A stretch of 64,000 nucleotides of DNA from NCBI GenBank assembly GCA_020161815.1, contig JAIUOP010000002.1, forward strand, positions 62,001 to 126,000, written 5' to 3'. This DNA is from Actinomycetota bacterium. Its GTDB lineage: Bacteria > Actinomycetota > Actinomycetes > Actinomycetales > Dermatophilaceae. This document shows positions 7,862 through 17,606 of the stretch, piece after piece (within the stretch, counting starts at the first letter, position 1; each line of letters begins with the position of its first letter). The position numbers and the translations under genes were made by a program. The notes beneath the pieces were generated by a model. The model was given only the letters and a program-made list of their open reading frames with translations, did no database searches and was not told where the DNA came from.

Positions 7862-8863
7862 TCAGGAGTTGGGGTCCGCCGGGCGATCGGGCGCCGGCGA
7901 GGCGTGGGCCAGATCGGGCTGCGGGGTCGTCGGCGCTGGCTGGGCCGGCACGCCGGTCGGCACCGCTGGACCTCCCGGTGGTACGTGGGCGGCGCGCGCG
8001 CGTCGGCGCAGCCACATCACGAGGGGCACCAGCACGATCGCGGCGGCCACGGCGAAGGGCAGCAGCGCTCCCAGGGCCATGAGCAGGAAGTTCACCGAGG
8101 CCACGAACGCGGTCCACCCGGCCTTGAGCCCACCGAGGAAACCACCGCCATCGACCCCCAGGTCGACCTGGTTCGTCGTCAGCCGGATCGAGATCGGCGC
8201 CATCGCGACCTGACCCTCCAGGGACTTCATCTGCGCTTGGAGGGCCTCCAGGTCGGCCTGTCGGCGCGAGAGCTCGCCCTCGATGGCGATGATGTCGCTG
8301 ATCGCGGTCGCCTGGCTCATCAGGGTGCGCATCCGGTCCACGCTCGCCTGCATGCTCTTGACCCGGGCCTCGGTGTCGACGTAGGCCGCGCTGACGTCGT
8401 CGGCGTTGGTGTTGCGGGAGACCATGTCGCCGAGCTCGGCCAGCCGGCTCAGGGTGTCGTCGAGCTTGTCCGCGGGGACCTGGATGGACATCGTCCCGAC
8501 GGTGGCGGCCGAGGCGTCCGTCGAACCACTCGTGAGGGACTCGTTGAGCACCGCACCGCCCGCGGTCGCCGCGAGCGTGCGGATCTGCGCTGCTGCGCCA
8601 TCGATGTCCTTGACGACGATGGCGGTGTCGGCGCGTCGGGCGATCTTCGGCTCGGCGAGTGTGGCCGTCGCCTGGTTGGCGGCGTCAGCGGCGGATTGGC
8701 CAGGAGCGGCAGCGCCCATGTCACGCACCTGACCGCCGGAGGCCGCGGCCGCAGCCCCGGCGGAGTCGCTGGCGCCACCACCGCTGCAGGCGCCCAGTCC
8801 GAGGGCGAGGAGGCCGGCCAGGGCCAGACCGGCGATCCGATGGGTCGTGGGGCGGTGGGTCAT
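7862..8863 (-). CDS. DUF4349 domain-containing lipoprotein
   Basis: A 333-aa predicted lipoprotein. The ATG at 8863 gives a signal peptide ending in the lipobox LGAC (GLALAGLLALGLGACSGG). A low-complexity Ala/Gly/Ser linker precedes the DUF4349 domain (about residues 75-265), whose centre (AAYVDTEARVKSMQASVDRM onward) is a long amphipathic coiled coil. A strong transmembrane helix near residues 270-295 ends in RRRARA, so the protein would be anchored at both ends with a cytoplasmic Pro-rich tail. The function is unknown. It sits between hemE and hemY on the opposite strand. Confidence 0.82.
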   Translation of the reverse strand: MTHRPTTHRIAGLALAGLLALGLGACSGGGASDSAGAAAAASGGQVRDMGAAAPGQSAADAANQATATLAEPKIARRADTAIVVKDIDGAAAQIRTLAATAGGAVLNESLTSGSTDASAATVGTMSIQVPADKLDDTLSRLAELGDMVSRNTNADDVSAAYVDTEARVKSMQASVDRMRTLMSQATAISDIIAIEGELSRRQADLEALQAQMKSLEGQVAMAPISIRLTTNQVDLGVDGGGFLGGLKAGWTAFVASVNFLLMALGALLPFAVAAAIVLVPLVMWLRRRARAAHVPPGGPAVPTGVPAQPAPTTPQPDLAHASPAPDRPADPNS

Positions 8864-8972
8864 GGCGGCTCGCTTCCCTGGGGCGACGGCTGATGGGCCA
8901 TGGACGACGGGACCCGGATCAAGGTTCCTACCCCGCGGTCTCGAATGGATCACGAAGTGAGACCGTGGAGGC

Positions 8973-10424
8973 ATGGTCCCTGCCACGCCCGAAGCACACC
9001 CTGGTCAGTCTCGCCACGTCGTCGTCATCGGGGGAGGCCTGGCCGGACTGGTCGCCGCCCTCGACCTCGGACGCGCCGGGCCGGACGTGCGGGTCACGCT
9101 CCTCGAGGCGACCGACCGGGTCGGCGGCAAGCTGGCGCTGGCCGAGGTGGCCGGTCACCGCGTCGACGTCGGCGCCGAGGCGATGCTGGCCCTGCGACCG
9201 GAGGGTGTGGACCTCATCCGTGACCTCGGTGCCGGCGACGACATCGTGGCGCCGGAGACGACCCTGGCCTCGATCTGGTCGCGCGGGGCCCTCCACCCGA
9301 TCCCGCGCGCCACGCTCATGGGCATCCCCAGCAGCCACGACGGACTCGGCGCCCTCCTCGACGAGGAGGAACAGGCCCGGCTCGACGCCGAGCAGCCCTG
9401 GGACGGGCCGGTCGAGCCCGACGTCTCGGTCGGCGACTACATCGGCACCCGGCTGGGCCAGGCTGTCATCGACCGGCTCGTCGAACCGCTCCTCGGCGGA
9501 GTGTATGCCGGTCGCGCCGACGAGCTCTCCTTGCGCGCCACGATGCCGGCGGTCTGGACGGCCGCGGTCGCCGGCGGTTCGCTGCTGGAGGCCGCTCGTC
9601 GCTCGGCCCCGCCGCCACCGCCTCCCGGCCAGTCCGGTCGCCCCGTGTTCGCCGGCATCCGCGGCGGTGTCGGGCGCCTTCCCGAGCTCCTGCTCGACGC
9701 GCTGCCCGACGGCGTCGAGGTGCGCACGACGACCACGTGCCGCGCGATCGAGCCTGCGGACAACGGCTTCCGGGTCCTCGTCGGACCGACGACCGCCGAG
9801 GAGTGGATCGAGGCCGACGCCGTCATCGTCGCCACGCCCCCGACGGCCGCCGGTCGCCTCCTGGGCAGCGTCGCCCCCGTCGCGGGCGCGTCGCTCTCCG
9901 CGATGCCCACGGCCTCCAGTGCGGTGATCACCATGGCCTTCCCTCGGGCCGGGATGCCCACCCTCGAGGGGTCCGGCTTCCTCGTGCCCTCCGTCGACGG
10001 TCACCTGGTCAAGGGCGCGACCTTCAGCGGCAACAAGTGGGCCTGGACCGGGGAGCTCGACCCCGACGTGGTCTACGTCCGCACCTCGATCGGTCGCGCG
10101 GGCGAGGAGGCCCTGCTCCAGCGTCCCGACGAGGAGCTGGTCGCGACCTGCGTCCGCGAGCTCGGCGAAGCCGTCGGCGCGACGCTGCCGGCGCCGATCG
10201 ACAGCCACGTGCAGCGCTGGGGTGGCGGACTGCCGCAGTACACGATCGGCCACGTCGAGCGGATGGCGGCGGCGACGGCGGCGGTGGCCGCCGTGCCGGG
10301 CGTCGAGGTGTGCGGGGCGGCATACCAAGGGGTGGGGATCCCCGCCGTCATCGCCTCGGCCCATGCGGCGGCGGCGACGATCCTGACCCACCTCGGGACG
10401 GGCGCCGACCGCACGGGAGAATGA
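8973..10424 (+). CDS. hemY: Protoporphyrinogen/coproporphyrinogen oxidase (HemY/CgoX type)
   Basis: A 483-aa FAD-dependent oxidase. The Rossmann motif [18 protein letters not shown] sits at about residues 16-33 and is followed by the acidic end of the second strand ([12 protein letters not shown]). The C-terminal FAD segment includes [22 protein letters not shown]. In actinobacteria this family makes coproporphyrin III from coproporphyrinogen III, and the adjacent hemQ supports that pathway. The ATG at 8973 follows GTGGAGG closely. The gene is divergent from the DUF4349 lipoprotein and 4 nt upstream of hemQ, so hemY-hemQ form an operon. Confidence 0.93.
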   Translation: MVPATPEAHPGQSRHVVVIGGGLAGLVAALDLGRAGPDVRVTLLEATDRVGGKLALAEVAGHRVDVGAEAMLALRPEGVDLIRDLGAGDDIVAPETTLASIWSRGALHPIPRATLMGIPSSHDGLGALLDEEEQARLDAEQPWDGPVEPDVSVGDYIGTRLGQAVIDRLVEPLLGGVYAGRADELSLRATMPAVWTAAVAGGSLLEAARRSAPPPPPPGQSGRPVFAGIRGGVGRLPELLLDALPDGVEVRTTTTCRAIEPADNGFRVLVGPTTAEEWIEADAVIVATPPTAAGRLLGSVAPVAGASLSAMPTASSAVITMAFPRAGMPTLEGSGFLVPSVDGHLVKGATFSGNKWAWTGELDPDVVYVRTSIGRAGEEALLQRPDEELVATCVRELGEAVGATLPAPIDSHVQRWGGGLPQYTIGHVERMAAATAAVAAVPGVEVCGAAYQGVGIPAVIASAHAAAATILTHLGTGADRTGE

Positions 10425-10428
10425 GGGC

Positions 10429-11166
10429 ATGACGACCCCTGCCGACAAGCCCGTGAAGCCGACACCCCGCAAGCCCGGTGCGAAGCGGATCAAGGAGATC
10501 AACGCCTCGATCCGCTACGCGATGTGGTCGGTCTTCGCGGTCGCCGAGCCGCTCGGGGACGCCGACCGTGGGGCGTATGCCGCGCAGGTCGAGGCGCTGC
10601 TCGCCGATCTCTACGCGGCCGGGACCGTGACGCGTGGCGTCTACGACGTGGCCGGCCTGCGCGCCGAGGCCGACCTCATGGTCTGGTGGCACGCCGAGAC
10701 GATCGAGGGCTGCCAGGAGGCCTACCACCGCTTCCTGCGCACCGACTTCGGCGCGCACCTGGACCCGGTGTGGTCGGTCGCGGCGCTGCACCGGCCGGCG
10801 GAGTTCAACGCCAGCCACATCCCGGCGTTCATGGCCGACGAGGAGGCGCGCGACTACATCTGCGTCTACCCGTTCGTGCGGTCCTACGAGTGGTACCTCC
10901 TGCCGGACGAGGAACGGCGGGCGATCCTCGCCGAGCACGGCATGGCGGCGCGGACCTACCCCGACGTGCGGGCCAACACCATCGCCAGCTTCGCGCTCAA
11001 CGACTACGAGTGGATCCTCGCCTTCGAGGCCGACGAGCTGCACCGCATCGTCGACCTCATGCGTGACATGCGGGCCACACGGGCCCGGCTGCACGTGCGT
11101 GAGGAGATCCCGTTCTACACCGGTCCGCGCGTCGAGGTCGCCGAGCTCATCGCCCGCCAGCGCTGA
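10429..11166 (+). CDS. hemQ: Coproheme decarboxylase (ChdC/HemQ)
   Basis: A 245-aa member of the chlorite dismutase-like family that decarboxylates iron-coproporphyrin III to heme b using peroxide. His130 (NASHIPAF), Tyr147 (ICVYPF) and His170 (LAEHGMA) have the same spacing as the distal His118, catalytic Tyr135 and proximal His158 described for the Corynebacterium enzyme, which supports an actinobacterial-type active site. It follows hemY by 4 nt. Together with hemE and hemY it shows that heme is made by the coproporphyrin-dependent route. Confidence 0.96.
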   Translation: MTTPADKPVKPTPRKPGAKRIKEINASIRYAMWSVFAVAEPLGDADRGAYAAQVEALLADLYAAGTVTRGVYDVAGLRAEADLMVWWHAETIEGCQEAYHRFLRTDFGAHLDPVWSVAALHRPAEFNASHIPAFMADEEARDYICVYPFVRSYEWYLLPDEERRAILAEHGMAARTYPDVRANTIASFALNDYEWILAFEADELHRIVDLMRDMRATRARLHVREEIPFYTGPRVEVAELIARQR

Positions 11167-11183
11167 GCAGGCGGCTCGCAGCG

Positions 11184-11609
11184 TCAGTCGTCGGTGGGGC
11201 GCAGGGTCAGGCTGATCGAGTTGATGCAGTAGCGCTGGTCGGTCGGGGTGTCATAGCCCTCGCCTTCGAAGACGTGCCCGAGATGTGAGCCACAGTTCGC
11301 GCACCGGACCTCGACGCGCGGACGCCCGGGGAGGCTCCGGTCCTCGACGTACTCGACGGTGTCACCGGCGAGCGGGCTGTAGAACGAGGGCCAGCCGCAG
11401 TGGCTCTCGAACTTCGTCGTCGACTCGAAGAGCTCGGCGCCGCAGGCACGGCAGGCGTAGACCCCGACCCGCTTCTCGTCGGTGTACTCACCCGTGAAGG
11501 GCCGCTCGGTGCCGGCCTCGCGCAGCACGTGGAACTCCTGCGGCGAGAGCGCCTCGCGCCATTCGTCGTCGGTGCGCTGCACGGCATACGGACGGTCTGT
11601 GGGTCGCAT
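11184..11609 (-). CDS. msrB: Peptide-methionine (R)-S-oxide reductase
   Basis: A 141-aa cytoplasmic repair enzyme reducing methionine-R-sulfoxide in proteins. Two CxxC pairs (CRACG and CANCG) bind structural zinc, GWPSFYSPL is the family substrate loop, and RYCINSISL carries the catalytic Cys. Two starts are possible: the ATG at 11609 has GAGGG with 6-nt spacing, while an ATG two codons earlier (11615) would begin directly after that GAGGG. I prefer 11609. The gene converges on hemQ with an 17-nt gap. Confidence 0.94.
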   Translation of the reverse strand: MRPTDRPYAVQRTDDEWREALSPQEFHVLREAGTERPFTGEYTDEKRVGVYACRACGAELFESTTKFESHCGWPSFYSPLAGDTVEYVEDRSLPGRPRVEVRCANCGSHLGHVFEGEGYDTPTDQRYCINSISLTLRPTDD

Positions 11610-11640
11610 CGTCATCCCTCAATCTAAGCGCACGTATGCC

Positions 11641-11674
11641 GTGGGCCTGGCTCCCCGAGGAGAGCCAGGCCCAC
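11641..11674 (-). terminator. Hairpin terminator of the secreted nuclease gene
   Basis: A perfect 13-bp stem (11641-11653 with 11662-11674) with an 8-nt loop lies just past the nuclease stop codon and before msrB. It is GC-rich and lacks a T-run. Confidence 0.7.
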
Positions 11675-11681
11675 GTGGGGC

Positions 11682-14099
11682 CTACTTGCGCTGCCCCGGT
11701 GGAACCTTGACGTTGAGGCCGACGAGGACCGGGTCGTGGTCGCTGGAGGCGAAGGCCGACGTGGTGTGGAAGTCGACGACGTTGTAGTGGCGCCGCGAGT
11801 ACTGCATCGCGATCGACTCGTCGCCGTTGATGTCCCAGACCGCCGCGCCAGTGACCATGGCGTGCGCCGGGGCGTTGCCGAAGACGTGGTCGAGGGTGCC
11901 CAGGCGCCCGCTGAACTGGTAGCTCGCCGACCCCGCGTCGCGCGACTTCACCAGCTCGGCGAAGCCGGCGCCCTCGATGACGCGGACCGGGTCCTCCTTG
12001 GAGTAGGCGTTGAAGTCACCGAGGAGGAAGACCGGCTGCTTGGGCTCCCACATCTGCCGGGTCCACGCGGTGAGCGCTCGGGCCTGCGCGATCCGCGAGG
12101 GGTTGGACAGGCCCTGGCCGGTGCCGTCGTCCTCCCCGGATCCCTTGGACTTGAAGTGGTTGACGACCGTGACGAAGCTGCTCGGCCCGGTGATGTACTT
12201 CCACTTCTGCGCCAGCGGCTGCCGCGCGTTGGCGAACGCCGGGTCGATGAGGATGACCGAGGCCTCGTCCGGCTTGACCTTCGTCGGGTTGTAGATGAAC
12301 GCGGTCCGGATCACGTCCTCCGTCGGCGGGGTGACGACCGGGGAGGGCACGTAGGCCCAGGTGCCGCCGGCGGCGTTGAGGGCCGTGACGAGCTGGGCCA
12401 GGGTGTGGTCGCGGTCGTGGCCGATCCAGGTCAGGGCCGAGGAGGTCTCGATCTCGGAGAGGCCGACGACGGCTGCGCCGCCCGCGCCGAGGCCGTTGAT
12501 CGCGCTCACCAGCTTGGCCTGCTGGTCCTCGAATGCGGACTGCGTCCAGGCGCCACGTACCTCGCAGTTGTTGGTGGTCACCGGCGTGCCGAAGCGGTCC
12601 TTGTAGGACGGGCAGGGCTTGAACGCGTTCTCCTGCTCGCCGAGGTCGGTGAAGTAGTTGAGGACGTTGATGAAGCCCAGTCCGATGGTCCCGCCGACGG
12701 CCGGGGGAGTGGCCGGACGGTCGTTCTCGCTGGACACGGGGATCGCCGGGCTGGAGGACCCCACGACCTGCCCGGTCGGCTGGTAGTTCCACTGGAAGCG
12801 GTAGTCGAGGATGACCGGCTGGGTGAAGGTGACCTGTGAGGCCGTGCGCATCGGCGTGTCCTGCGAGAGGTAGGGCAGCGGCGAGCCCTGCGCGGTGGCA
12901 TTGCGGAGGTAGTCCCAGCTGGAGCCGTCGTCGAGGGTGATGTACTTCGCGAGGTTGGCGGCTTCGTATGCCGTGGCCTCGGCTCCCGGGGACACCACGT
13001 CGGTCGCCTGGTAGAGCGGCTGGTCACCGGCCGCCAGGCCGAGCTGGCCGAACTGGTTCAGGGCGTAGTTGTTGGTGATCGTGTAGGTGCCCTCGGGCTT
13101 GACGAGCATCCCCTCGAGAGCCTCCTTGGCCGCGTCCGTGGCCGGCAGGGTCGCCAGGGGAGTGGGTGCCACAGGGGCGCAGTCGGCCTTGGGTGTCGCC
13201 GTGGGGTTGGTCAGCTGGGTGAGGCCGTTGAACTCCGTGGCCGTGCCCGTGATCGTGAAGCACTCGCCGACCTGAACGGTCGGAATGACCCTGGTGTAGA
13301 CGAAGATCCCGTCGGAGGCGCCCGGGGTGGCATCCGGGATGCTGCCGCCGGTGCCGGGGGTCTGGAGGTAGTAACCGTTGAAGCCGCCGGTGGGATAGGT
13401 GGCGGTCACCACGCCAACCGTCGTCACGGACGTGCCCAACTTGGGGGTCGCGGCCGCGGTGCCCTGGATGTCGGCGATCGGCACGATGCTCGGCGCGGGC
13501 GGGTCGACCGGGCCGCCTCCGCCCGTGCCGGAGTTCGTCGGGGTGGGCGCACCGGTGGCGAAGTCGGCGGAGTTGTTGTCCGTGTCGACCTTAGGGTCCT
13601 TGCGTGCCGTCGAGGTCGCGTTCGCGGTGCCTGGCGCCGGGGCGGTCTCGAACTTCACCGTGGAAGATCCGAAACCGACGAGGTCGATGACCGTGTTGCT
13701 GGCGTCTCGCAACTCGACGGTGCCGGCGCTGCCCGCCATTGCGGCCGAGCAGGTGGCGTCCGGGGTGGGAAGGGGGGTCGTGCCGCCTGCTCCCGCCGCC
13801 TGCTGGACCAGGAAGTAGCCACCGGCGCCGATGTTGCCGGTGAGGGTGCAGGTGTTCCCGAGGTTGCCCGCCGCCGAGTAGTAGAGGACCTTCCAGTCGC
13901 TCAGGTCCACCGGGGCTGCGCCCACGTTGTAGAGCTCCACGAAGTCGTTCTTGTACGTGGACCCACTGTTGCCGCCGCCGCCGTAGGCCTCGGAGATCAC
14001 GACGGTGGTGGAGGCCGCTTGGGCGGCGGGTGCCGTGATGCCGGAGACGGCGACGGCGGCCACTGCTGGGAGGGCGAGGAGGCGTGGACGAGTGGTCAT
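11682..14099 (-). CDS. Secreted ExeM/NucH-type endonuclease with lamin-tail domain
   Basis: An 805-aa exported protein. Residues 1-29 form a signal peptide ending AAQAA. A lamin-tail domain follows (VISEAYGGGGNSGSTYKNDF; about 30-175), then a Gly/Pro linker, an OB-fold-like segment (about 205-300), and a C-terminal endonuclease/exonuclease/phosphatase domain (about 465-800). Catalytic motifs include VGLSEIET (metal-binding Glu), LGDFNAY and SSDHDPV with the terminal Asp-His pair. Homologues degrade extracellular DNA for nutrients or biofilm remodelling. No C-terminal sorting signal is visible, so it is probably released. The upstream region shared with ligD holds a palindrome and, on this strand, a possible -10 TTAACT. 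Confidence 0.88.
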   Translation of the reverse strand: MTTRPRLLALPAVAAVAVSGITAPAAQAASTTVVISEAYGGGGNSGSTYKNDFVELYNVGAAPVDLSDWKVLYYSAAGNLGNTCTLTGNIGAGGYFLVQQAAGAGGTTPLPTPDATCSAAMAGSAGTVELRDASNTVIDLVGFGSSTVKFETAPAPGTANATSTARKDPKVDTDNNSADFATGAPTPTNSGTGGGGPVDPPAPSIVPIADIQGTAAATPKLGTSVTTVGVVTATYPTGGFNGYYLQTPGTGGSIPDATPGASDGIFVYTRVIPTVQVGECFTITGTATEFNGLTQLTNPTATPKADCAPVAPTPLATLPATDAAKEALEGMLVKPEGTYTITNNYALNQFGQLGLAAGDQPLYQATDVVSPGAEATAYEAANLAKYITLDDGSSWDYLRNATAQGSPLPYLSQDTPMRTASQVTFTQPVILDYRFQWNYQPTGQVVGSSSPAIPVSSENDRPATPPAVGGTIGLGFINVLNYFTDLGEQENAFKPCPSYKDRFGTPVTTNNCEVRGAWTQSAFEDQQAKLVSAINGLGAGGAAVVGLSEIETSSALTWIGHDRDHTLAQLVTALNAAGGTWAYVPSPVVTPPTEDVIRTAFIYNPTKVKPDEASVILIDPAFANARQPLAQKWKYITGPSSFVTVVNHFKSKGSGEDDGTGQGLSNPSRIAQARALTAWTRQMWEPKQPVFLLGDFNAYSKEDPVRVIEGAGFAELVKSRDAGSASYQFSGRLGTLDHVFGNAPAHAMVTGAAVWDINGDESIAMQYSRRHYNVVDFHTTSAFASSDHDPVLVGLNVKVPPGQRK

Positions 14100-14181
14100 G
14101 GGGTGCCCTTCAGGGGAATTGGCGGCTACGTGGGCAGGCTAGGTCCGCGGCGACGAACGGCACGGTGGCGTGAGTTAAGAA

Positions 14182-14202
14182 GTTGGTAAAGGCTTTGCCA
14201 AC
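14182..14202. promoter_or_regulatory. Operator-like palindrome between the nuclease and ligD
   Basis: GTTGGTAAAG and CTTTGCCAAC flank a single central G, an inverted repeat of two 10-bp arms with one mismatch. It lies 80 nt upstream of the nuclease start and about 40 nt upstream of ligD, suited to control either or both divergent genes. The regulator is unknown. Confidence 0.45.
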
Positions 14203-14239
14203 GGACGGTGGTGGTCGCCGCCGGACTACAGTTCGGGCC

Positions 14240-16423
14240 ATGGCGGCCGACGCGCAGGTGCTCGAGGTGACCGGACCAGGGGGACCGCGACAGGTGCGCC
14301 TGAGCAGCCCCGATCGCCTCATGTGGCCCGATGCCGGGATCACCAAGGGTGACCTCGCGGCATACGTCATCGCCGTCGGCGAGCCGCTGCTGCGCGCCAT
14401 CGGTGACCGGCCGGTGACCCTCCAACGCTTCCCGGAGGGGGTCGAGGGGGAGGAGTTCTACCAGAAGAACCCGCCCAAGGGGTTGCCGGAGTGGGTGCGG
14501 ACCGTCTCCTGCCGCTACCCGAGCGGGCGCCGTCACGCGCAGCTCGTCGTCGACGAGGTCGCCACCGCCGTGTATGCCGTCCAGATGAACACCGTGACCT
14601 TCCATCCGTGGCCGGTGCGGACCGCCGACAACGACCGACCGGACGAGCTGCGGATCGACTTGGACCCCCAGCCGGGCCGGACCTTCACCGACGCGGTCGA
14701 GGCTGCCGTCGCGCTGCGCGAAGTGCTCGCCGAGCTGGGGCTCACCGGGTGGGCCAAGACCTCCGGCAACCGCGGCGTGCACGTCTACGCGCGGATCGCG
14801 CCCACCCACGAGTTCCTCGACGTGCGCCACGGGGTGATCGCCATCGCCCGGGAGCTCGAGCGGCGCCTCCCCGACCTGGTGACGACCTCGTGGTGGAAGG
14901 AGGAGCGGGGGGAGCGCGTCTTCGTCGACTTCAACCAGGCCTGTCGCGACCGGACGATCGCCTCGGCCTACAGCCCGCGTCCGCTGCCCGGTGCCCCCGT
15001 GTCGATGCCGTTGACCTGGGAGGAGCTGCGCGAGGCGGCCCCGGGCGACTACACGGTCCGCACGGTTCCCGAGATCGTGGCCGACCGCGGTGACGCCTGG
15101 GAGGGCATCGACGCCGCCGTCGGGGACATCACGCCGGCGCTGGCGTGGTGGGACCGGGACGTGGAGTCCGGGCTCGGCGAGCTCAACTTCCCGCCGGACT
15201 ACCCGAAAATGCCCGGGGAGCCGCCGCGTGTCCAGCCGAGCAAGCGGCGCCAGGACAAGTCGGACGAGGAGTACATGGGTCCCAAGGCCGACCGCGATGC
15301 CGCCCTGCGCGCCCAGTGGCGGATGGCCCTCGTGCCGCCGGTCCCGCCGATGCTCGCCAAGGCCGTCAAGGGCTTCGAGGCCAAGGAGGTCGCCGGCCAG
15401 GAGCTGTCCTTCGAGCCGAAGTGGGACGGCTTCCGGTCGATCATCTTCCGCTCCGGCGACCTCGTCGAGATCGGCAGCCGCAACGAGAAGCCGCTGACCC
15501 GCTACTTCCCCGAGATCGTCGAGGCCGTCCTGGCGAACTTCCCCGAGCGGGCCGCCATCGACGGCGAGATCATCGTGCAGCGACCGGGGGAGGAGCGCCT
15601 CGACTTCGACCTGCTCTCCCAGCGGATCCACCCCGCAGCCAGCCGGATCCGCAAGCTCTCGGTCGAGACCCCCGCGCAGTTCGTCGCCTTCGACCTGCTC
15701 GCGCTCGGGGAGGAGAACGTCATGGGGCGCCCGGCCGCCGAACGTCGGGCCCTGCTGGAGCAGGCCCTCGAGGGTGCCCGGGCCCCGATCCACCTCACCC
15801 CCGCGACCCGGGACGTCGAGCTGGCCCGGCGGTGGTTCACCGAGTTCGAGGGTGCCGGGCTGGACGGGATCGTCGCCAAGCCGGTGGACCTGCCCTACGA
15901 GCCCGACAAGCGCACGATGCTCAAGCTCAAGCACGAGCGGACGGCCGACTGCGTCGTCGCCGGCTATCGCACGCACAAGAGCGACGAGGAGGCCATCGGC
16001 TCGCTCCTGCTGGGGATCCACGGCCCCGACGGGCAGCTGCGCTCGGTCGGCGTGATCGGCGCCTTCCCGATGGCCCGACGCAAGGAGCTCTTCGTCGAGC
16101 TCCAGCCGCTCGTCGCCGAGTGGGACGAGCACCCGTGGAACTGGGCCGCCGAGATGTCCACGCGCACTCCGCGGGCCGCGGCCCAGAGTCGCTGGGCCGC
16201 CGGCAAGGACCTCTCCTTCACACCCCTGCGCCCCGAGCGGGTGGTCGAGGTGCGTTACGACCACATGGAGGGCGAACGCTTCCGCCACACGGCCCAGTTC
16301 GTGCGGTGGCGTCCCGACAAGGCACCCGCCGAGTGCACCTGGGAGCAGCTCGAGGAGCCGGTGTCCTATGACCTGGAGGCGGTGCTCGGGGCTGACGGTG
16401 GCGACGGCCGCGGCGATGGCTGA
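14240..16423 (+). CDS. LigD-type DNA polymerase/ATP-dependent DNA ligase fusion
   Basis: A 727-aa enzyme combining a primase-polymerase domain (about residues 10-295) with an ATP-dependent ligase domain (about 350-720). The polymerase has the catalytic pair in RIDLDPQPG and the SGNRGVHVY motif. The ligase has the nucleotidyl lysine in FEPKWDGFR, DGEIIV, and KLKHERTADCVV with the downstream lysines. The order is polymerase then ligase with a short charged linker; the phosphoesterase domain of mycobacterial LigD is missing. Such enzymes work in non-homologous end joining with Ku, but no ku gene is in the window. The ATG at 14240 follows TACAGT by 7 nt, suggesting an almost leaderless mRNA. Confidence 0.9.
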   Translation: MAADAQVLEVTGPGGPRQVRLSSPDRLMWPDAGITKGDLAAYVIAVGEPLLRAIGDRPVTLQRFPEGVEGEEFYQKNPPKGLPEWVRTVSCRYPSGRRHAQLVVDEVATAVYAVQMNTVTFHPWPVRTADNDRPDELRIDLDPQPGRTFTDAVEAAVALREVLAELGLTGWAKTSGNRGVHVYARIAPTHEFLDVRHGVIAIARELERRLPDLVTTSWWKEERGERVFVDFNQACRDRTIASAYSPRPLPGAPVSMPLTWEELREAAPGDYTVRTVPEIVADRGDAWEGIDAAVGDITPALAWWDRDVESGLGELNFPPDYPKMPGEPPRVQPSKRRQDKSDEEYMGPKADRDAALRAQWRMALVPPVPPMLAKAVKGFEAKEVAGQELSFEPKWDGFRSIIFRSGDLVEIGSRNEKPLTRYFPEIVEAVLANFPERAAIDGEIIVQRPGEERLDFDLLSQRIHPAASRIRKLSVETPAQFVAFDLLALGEENVMGRPAAERRALLEQALEGARAPIHLTPATRDVELARRWFTEFEGAGLDGIVAKPVDLPYEPDKRTMLKLKHERTADCVVAGYRTHKSDEEAIGSLLLGIHGPDGQLRSVGVIGAFPMARRKELFVELQPLVAEWDEHPWNWAAEMSTRTPRAAAQSRWAAGKDLSFTPLRPERVVEVRYDHMEGERFRHTAQFVRWRPDKAPAECTWEQLEEPVSYDLEAVLGADGGDGRGDG

Positions 16424-17606
16424 CGGCGCGGCCCGGCGCCGGTTGGCGCAGGCGGCGGTCGGGGCGGGGCTGGCGGTCGGCACGTCGGCCGTGGCCGGCG
16501 GCCTTGGCTCCCTCGCGGGCGCCGCCTACTTCGCCCGCAAGGTCCTCACCCCCGACCGTCGTCGTCCGGACGACGTCGAGGTGCGTGACGTGCAGGGCGC
16601 TGCGGTGGTGCTCTCGGCCACCGAGGAGACCGTGGTCCCCGGTCGTTACGGACTGTGGCTCGACGGCGGGGCCGGCCATGCCCGCGTCGGCGAGATCCTG
16701 GACACCGACCCCGTCGGCGAGGTCGTGACGCGCAAGCTGCTCGGCGTCGACGCCGGTGTCCTCGCGGCCGGGCCGGCGCGCTGGAACGCCTACTTCTGGG
16801 GGGCTCCGCCCGATGTGGCCCTGGGCCTGGAGACGCGGCACATCGCGGTGCGGGCCGAGCTCGGGCACCTGCCGGCCTGGGTGGTGCCCGCCCACGACCG
16901 CGGCGTGGGCGACCTCTGGGCGGTGCTCGTCCACGGCCGGGGCGCCCGCCGCGAGGAGACGCTGCGGGCGATCCGGCCGCTGCGTGCGGCGGGGTGGACC
17001 AGCCTCGTCCCCAACTACCGCAACGATCCGGGTGTCGTCGCCGGACCGGACGGTCGCTACAACCTGGGCCTGTCCGAGTGGCGCGACGTCGAGGCCGCCG
17101 TCCGGTATGCCGTGCGGCACGGGGCCCGCAAGGTCATGATCGCGGGGTGGTCCATGGGAGGGGCCATCACCCTGCAGTTCCTCGACCGCTCACCGATGGC
17201 GCGGATGGTGCGGGGCGTCGTCCTCGACGGACCGGTCATCGACTGGGGCGACGTGCTGACCCACCACGGCCGCCTCAACCATGTCCCCGGGCCGGTCCTG
17301 GGCCTGTCCCGGGCGATGATGGGCCGGACCTGGGGGAAGCGGCTGGTCGGCGTGCACGACGTCCTCGACGTCGCGCGCACCGACTGGGTCAGTCGCGCCG
17401 AGGAGCTGCGCCACCGGGTGCTGCTCATCCACTCCGCCGACGACGAGTTCGTCCCGGTCGGACCGTCGCGCGCCCTGGCACACCGCCGACCCGATCTCGT
17501 GGACTACGAGGAGTTCACCGTGGCCCGGCACTGCAAGGAGTGGAACGTCGACCCCGACCGGTGGGAACGGGTCGTGACCGAGTTTGCGACCGAGGTCAGC
17601 GCCTGA
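16416..17606 (+). CDS. Alpha/beta-fold hydrolase
   Basis: A 396-aa protein with an N-terminal hydrophobic Ala/Gly-rich segment (about residues 8-35) that may be a membrane anchor, and a C-terminal alpha/beta hydrolase domain. The nucleophile elbow is AGWSMGGAI, the acid is probably Asp in HSADDEFVP, and the His may be in ARHCKEW. The substrate is not evident. The ATG at 16416 overlaps the ligase stop by 8 nt, so the two are translationally coupled. A GTG 18 nt further upstream is an alternative. The 3' end overlaps the convergent reductase gene by 11 nt. Confidence 0.8.
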   Translation: MADGAARRRLAQAAVGAGLAVGTSAVAGGLGSLAGAAYFARKVLTPDRRRPDDVEVRDVQGAAVVLSATEETVVPGRYGLWLDGGAGHARVGEILDTDPVGEVVTRKLLGVDAGVLAAGPARWNAYFWGAPPDVALGLETRHIAVRAELGHLPAWVVPAHDRGVGDLWAVLVHGRGARREETLRAIRPLRAAGWTSLVPNYRNDPGVVAGPDGRYNLGLSEWRDVEAAVRYAVRHGARKVMIAGWSMGGAITLQFLDRSPMARMVRGVVLDGPVIDWGDVLTHHGRLNHVPGPVLGLSRAMMGRTWGKRLVGVHDVLDVARTDWVSRAEELRHRVLLIHSADDEFVPVGPSRALAHRRPDLVDYEEFTVARHCKEWNVDPDRWERVVTEFATEVSA

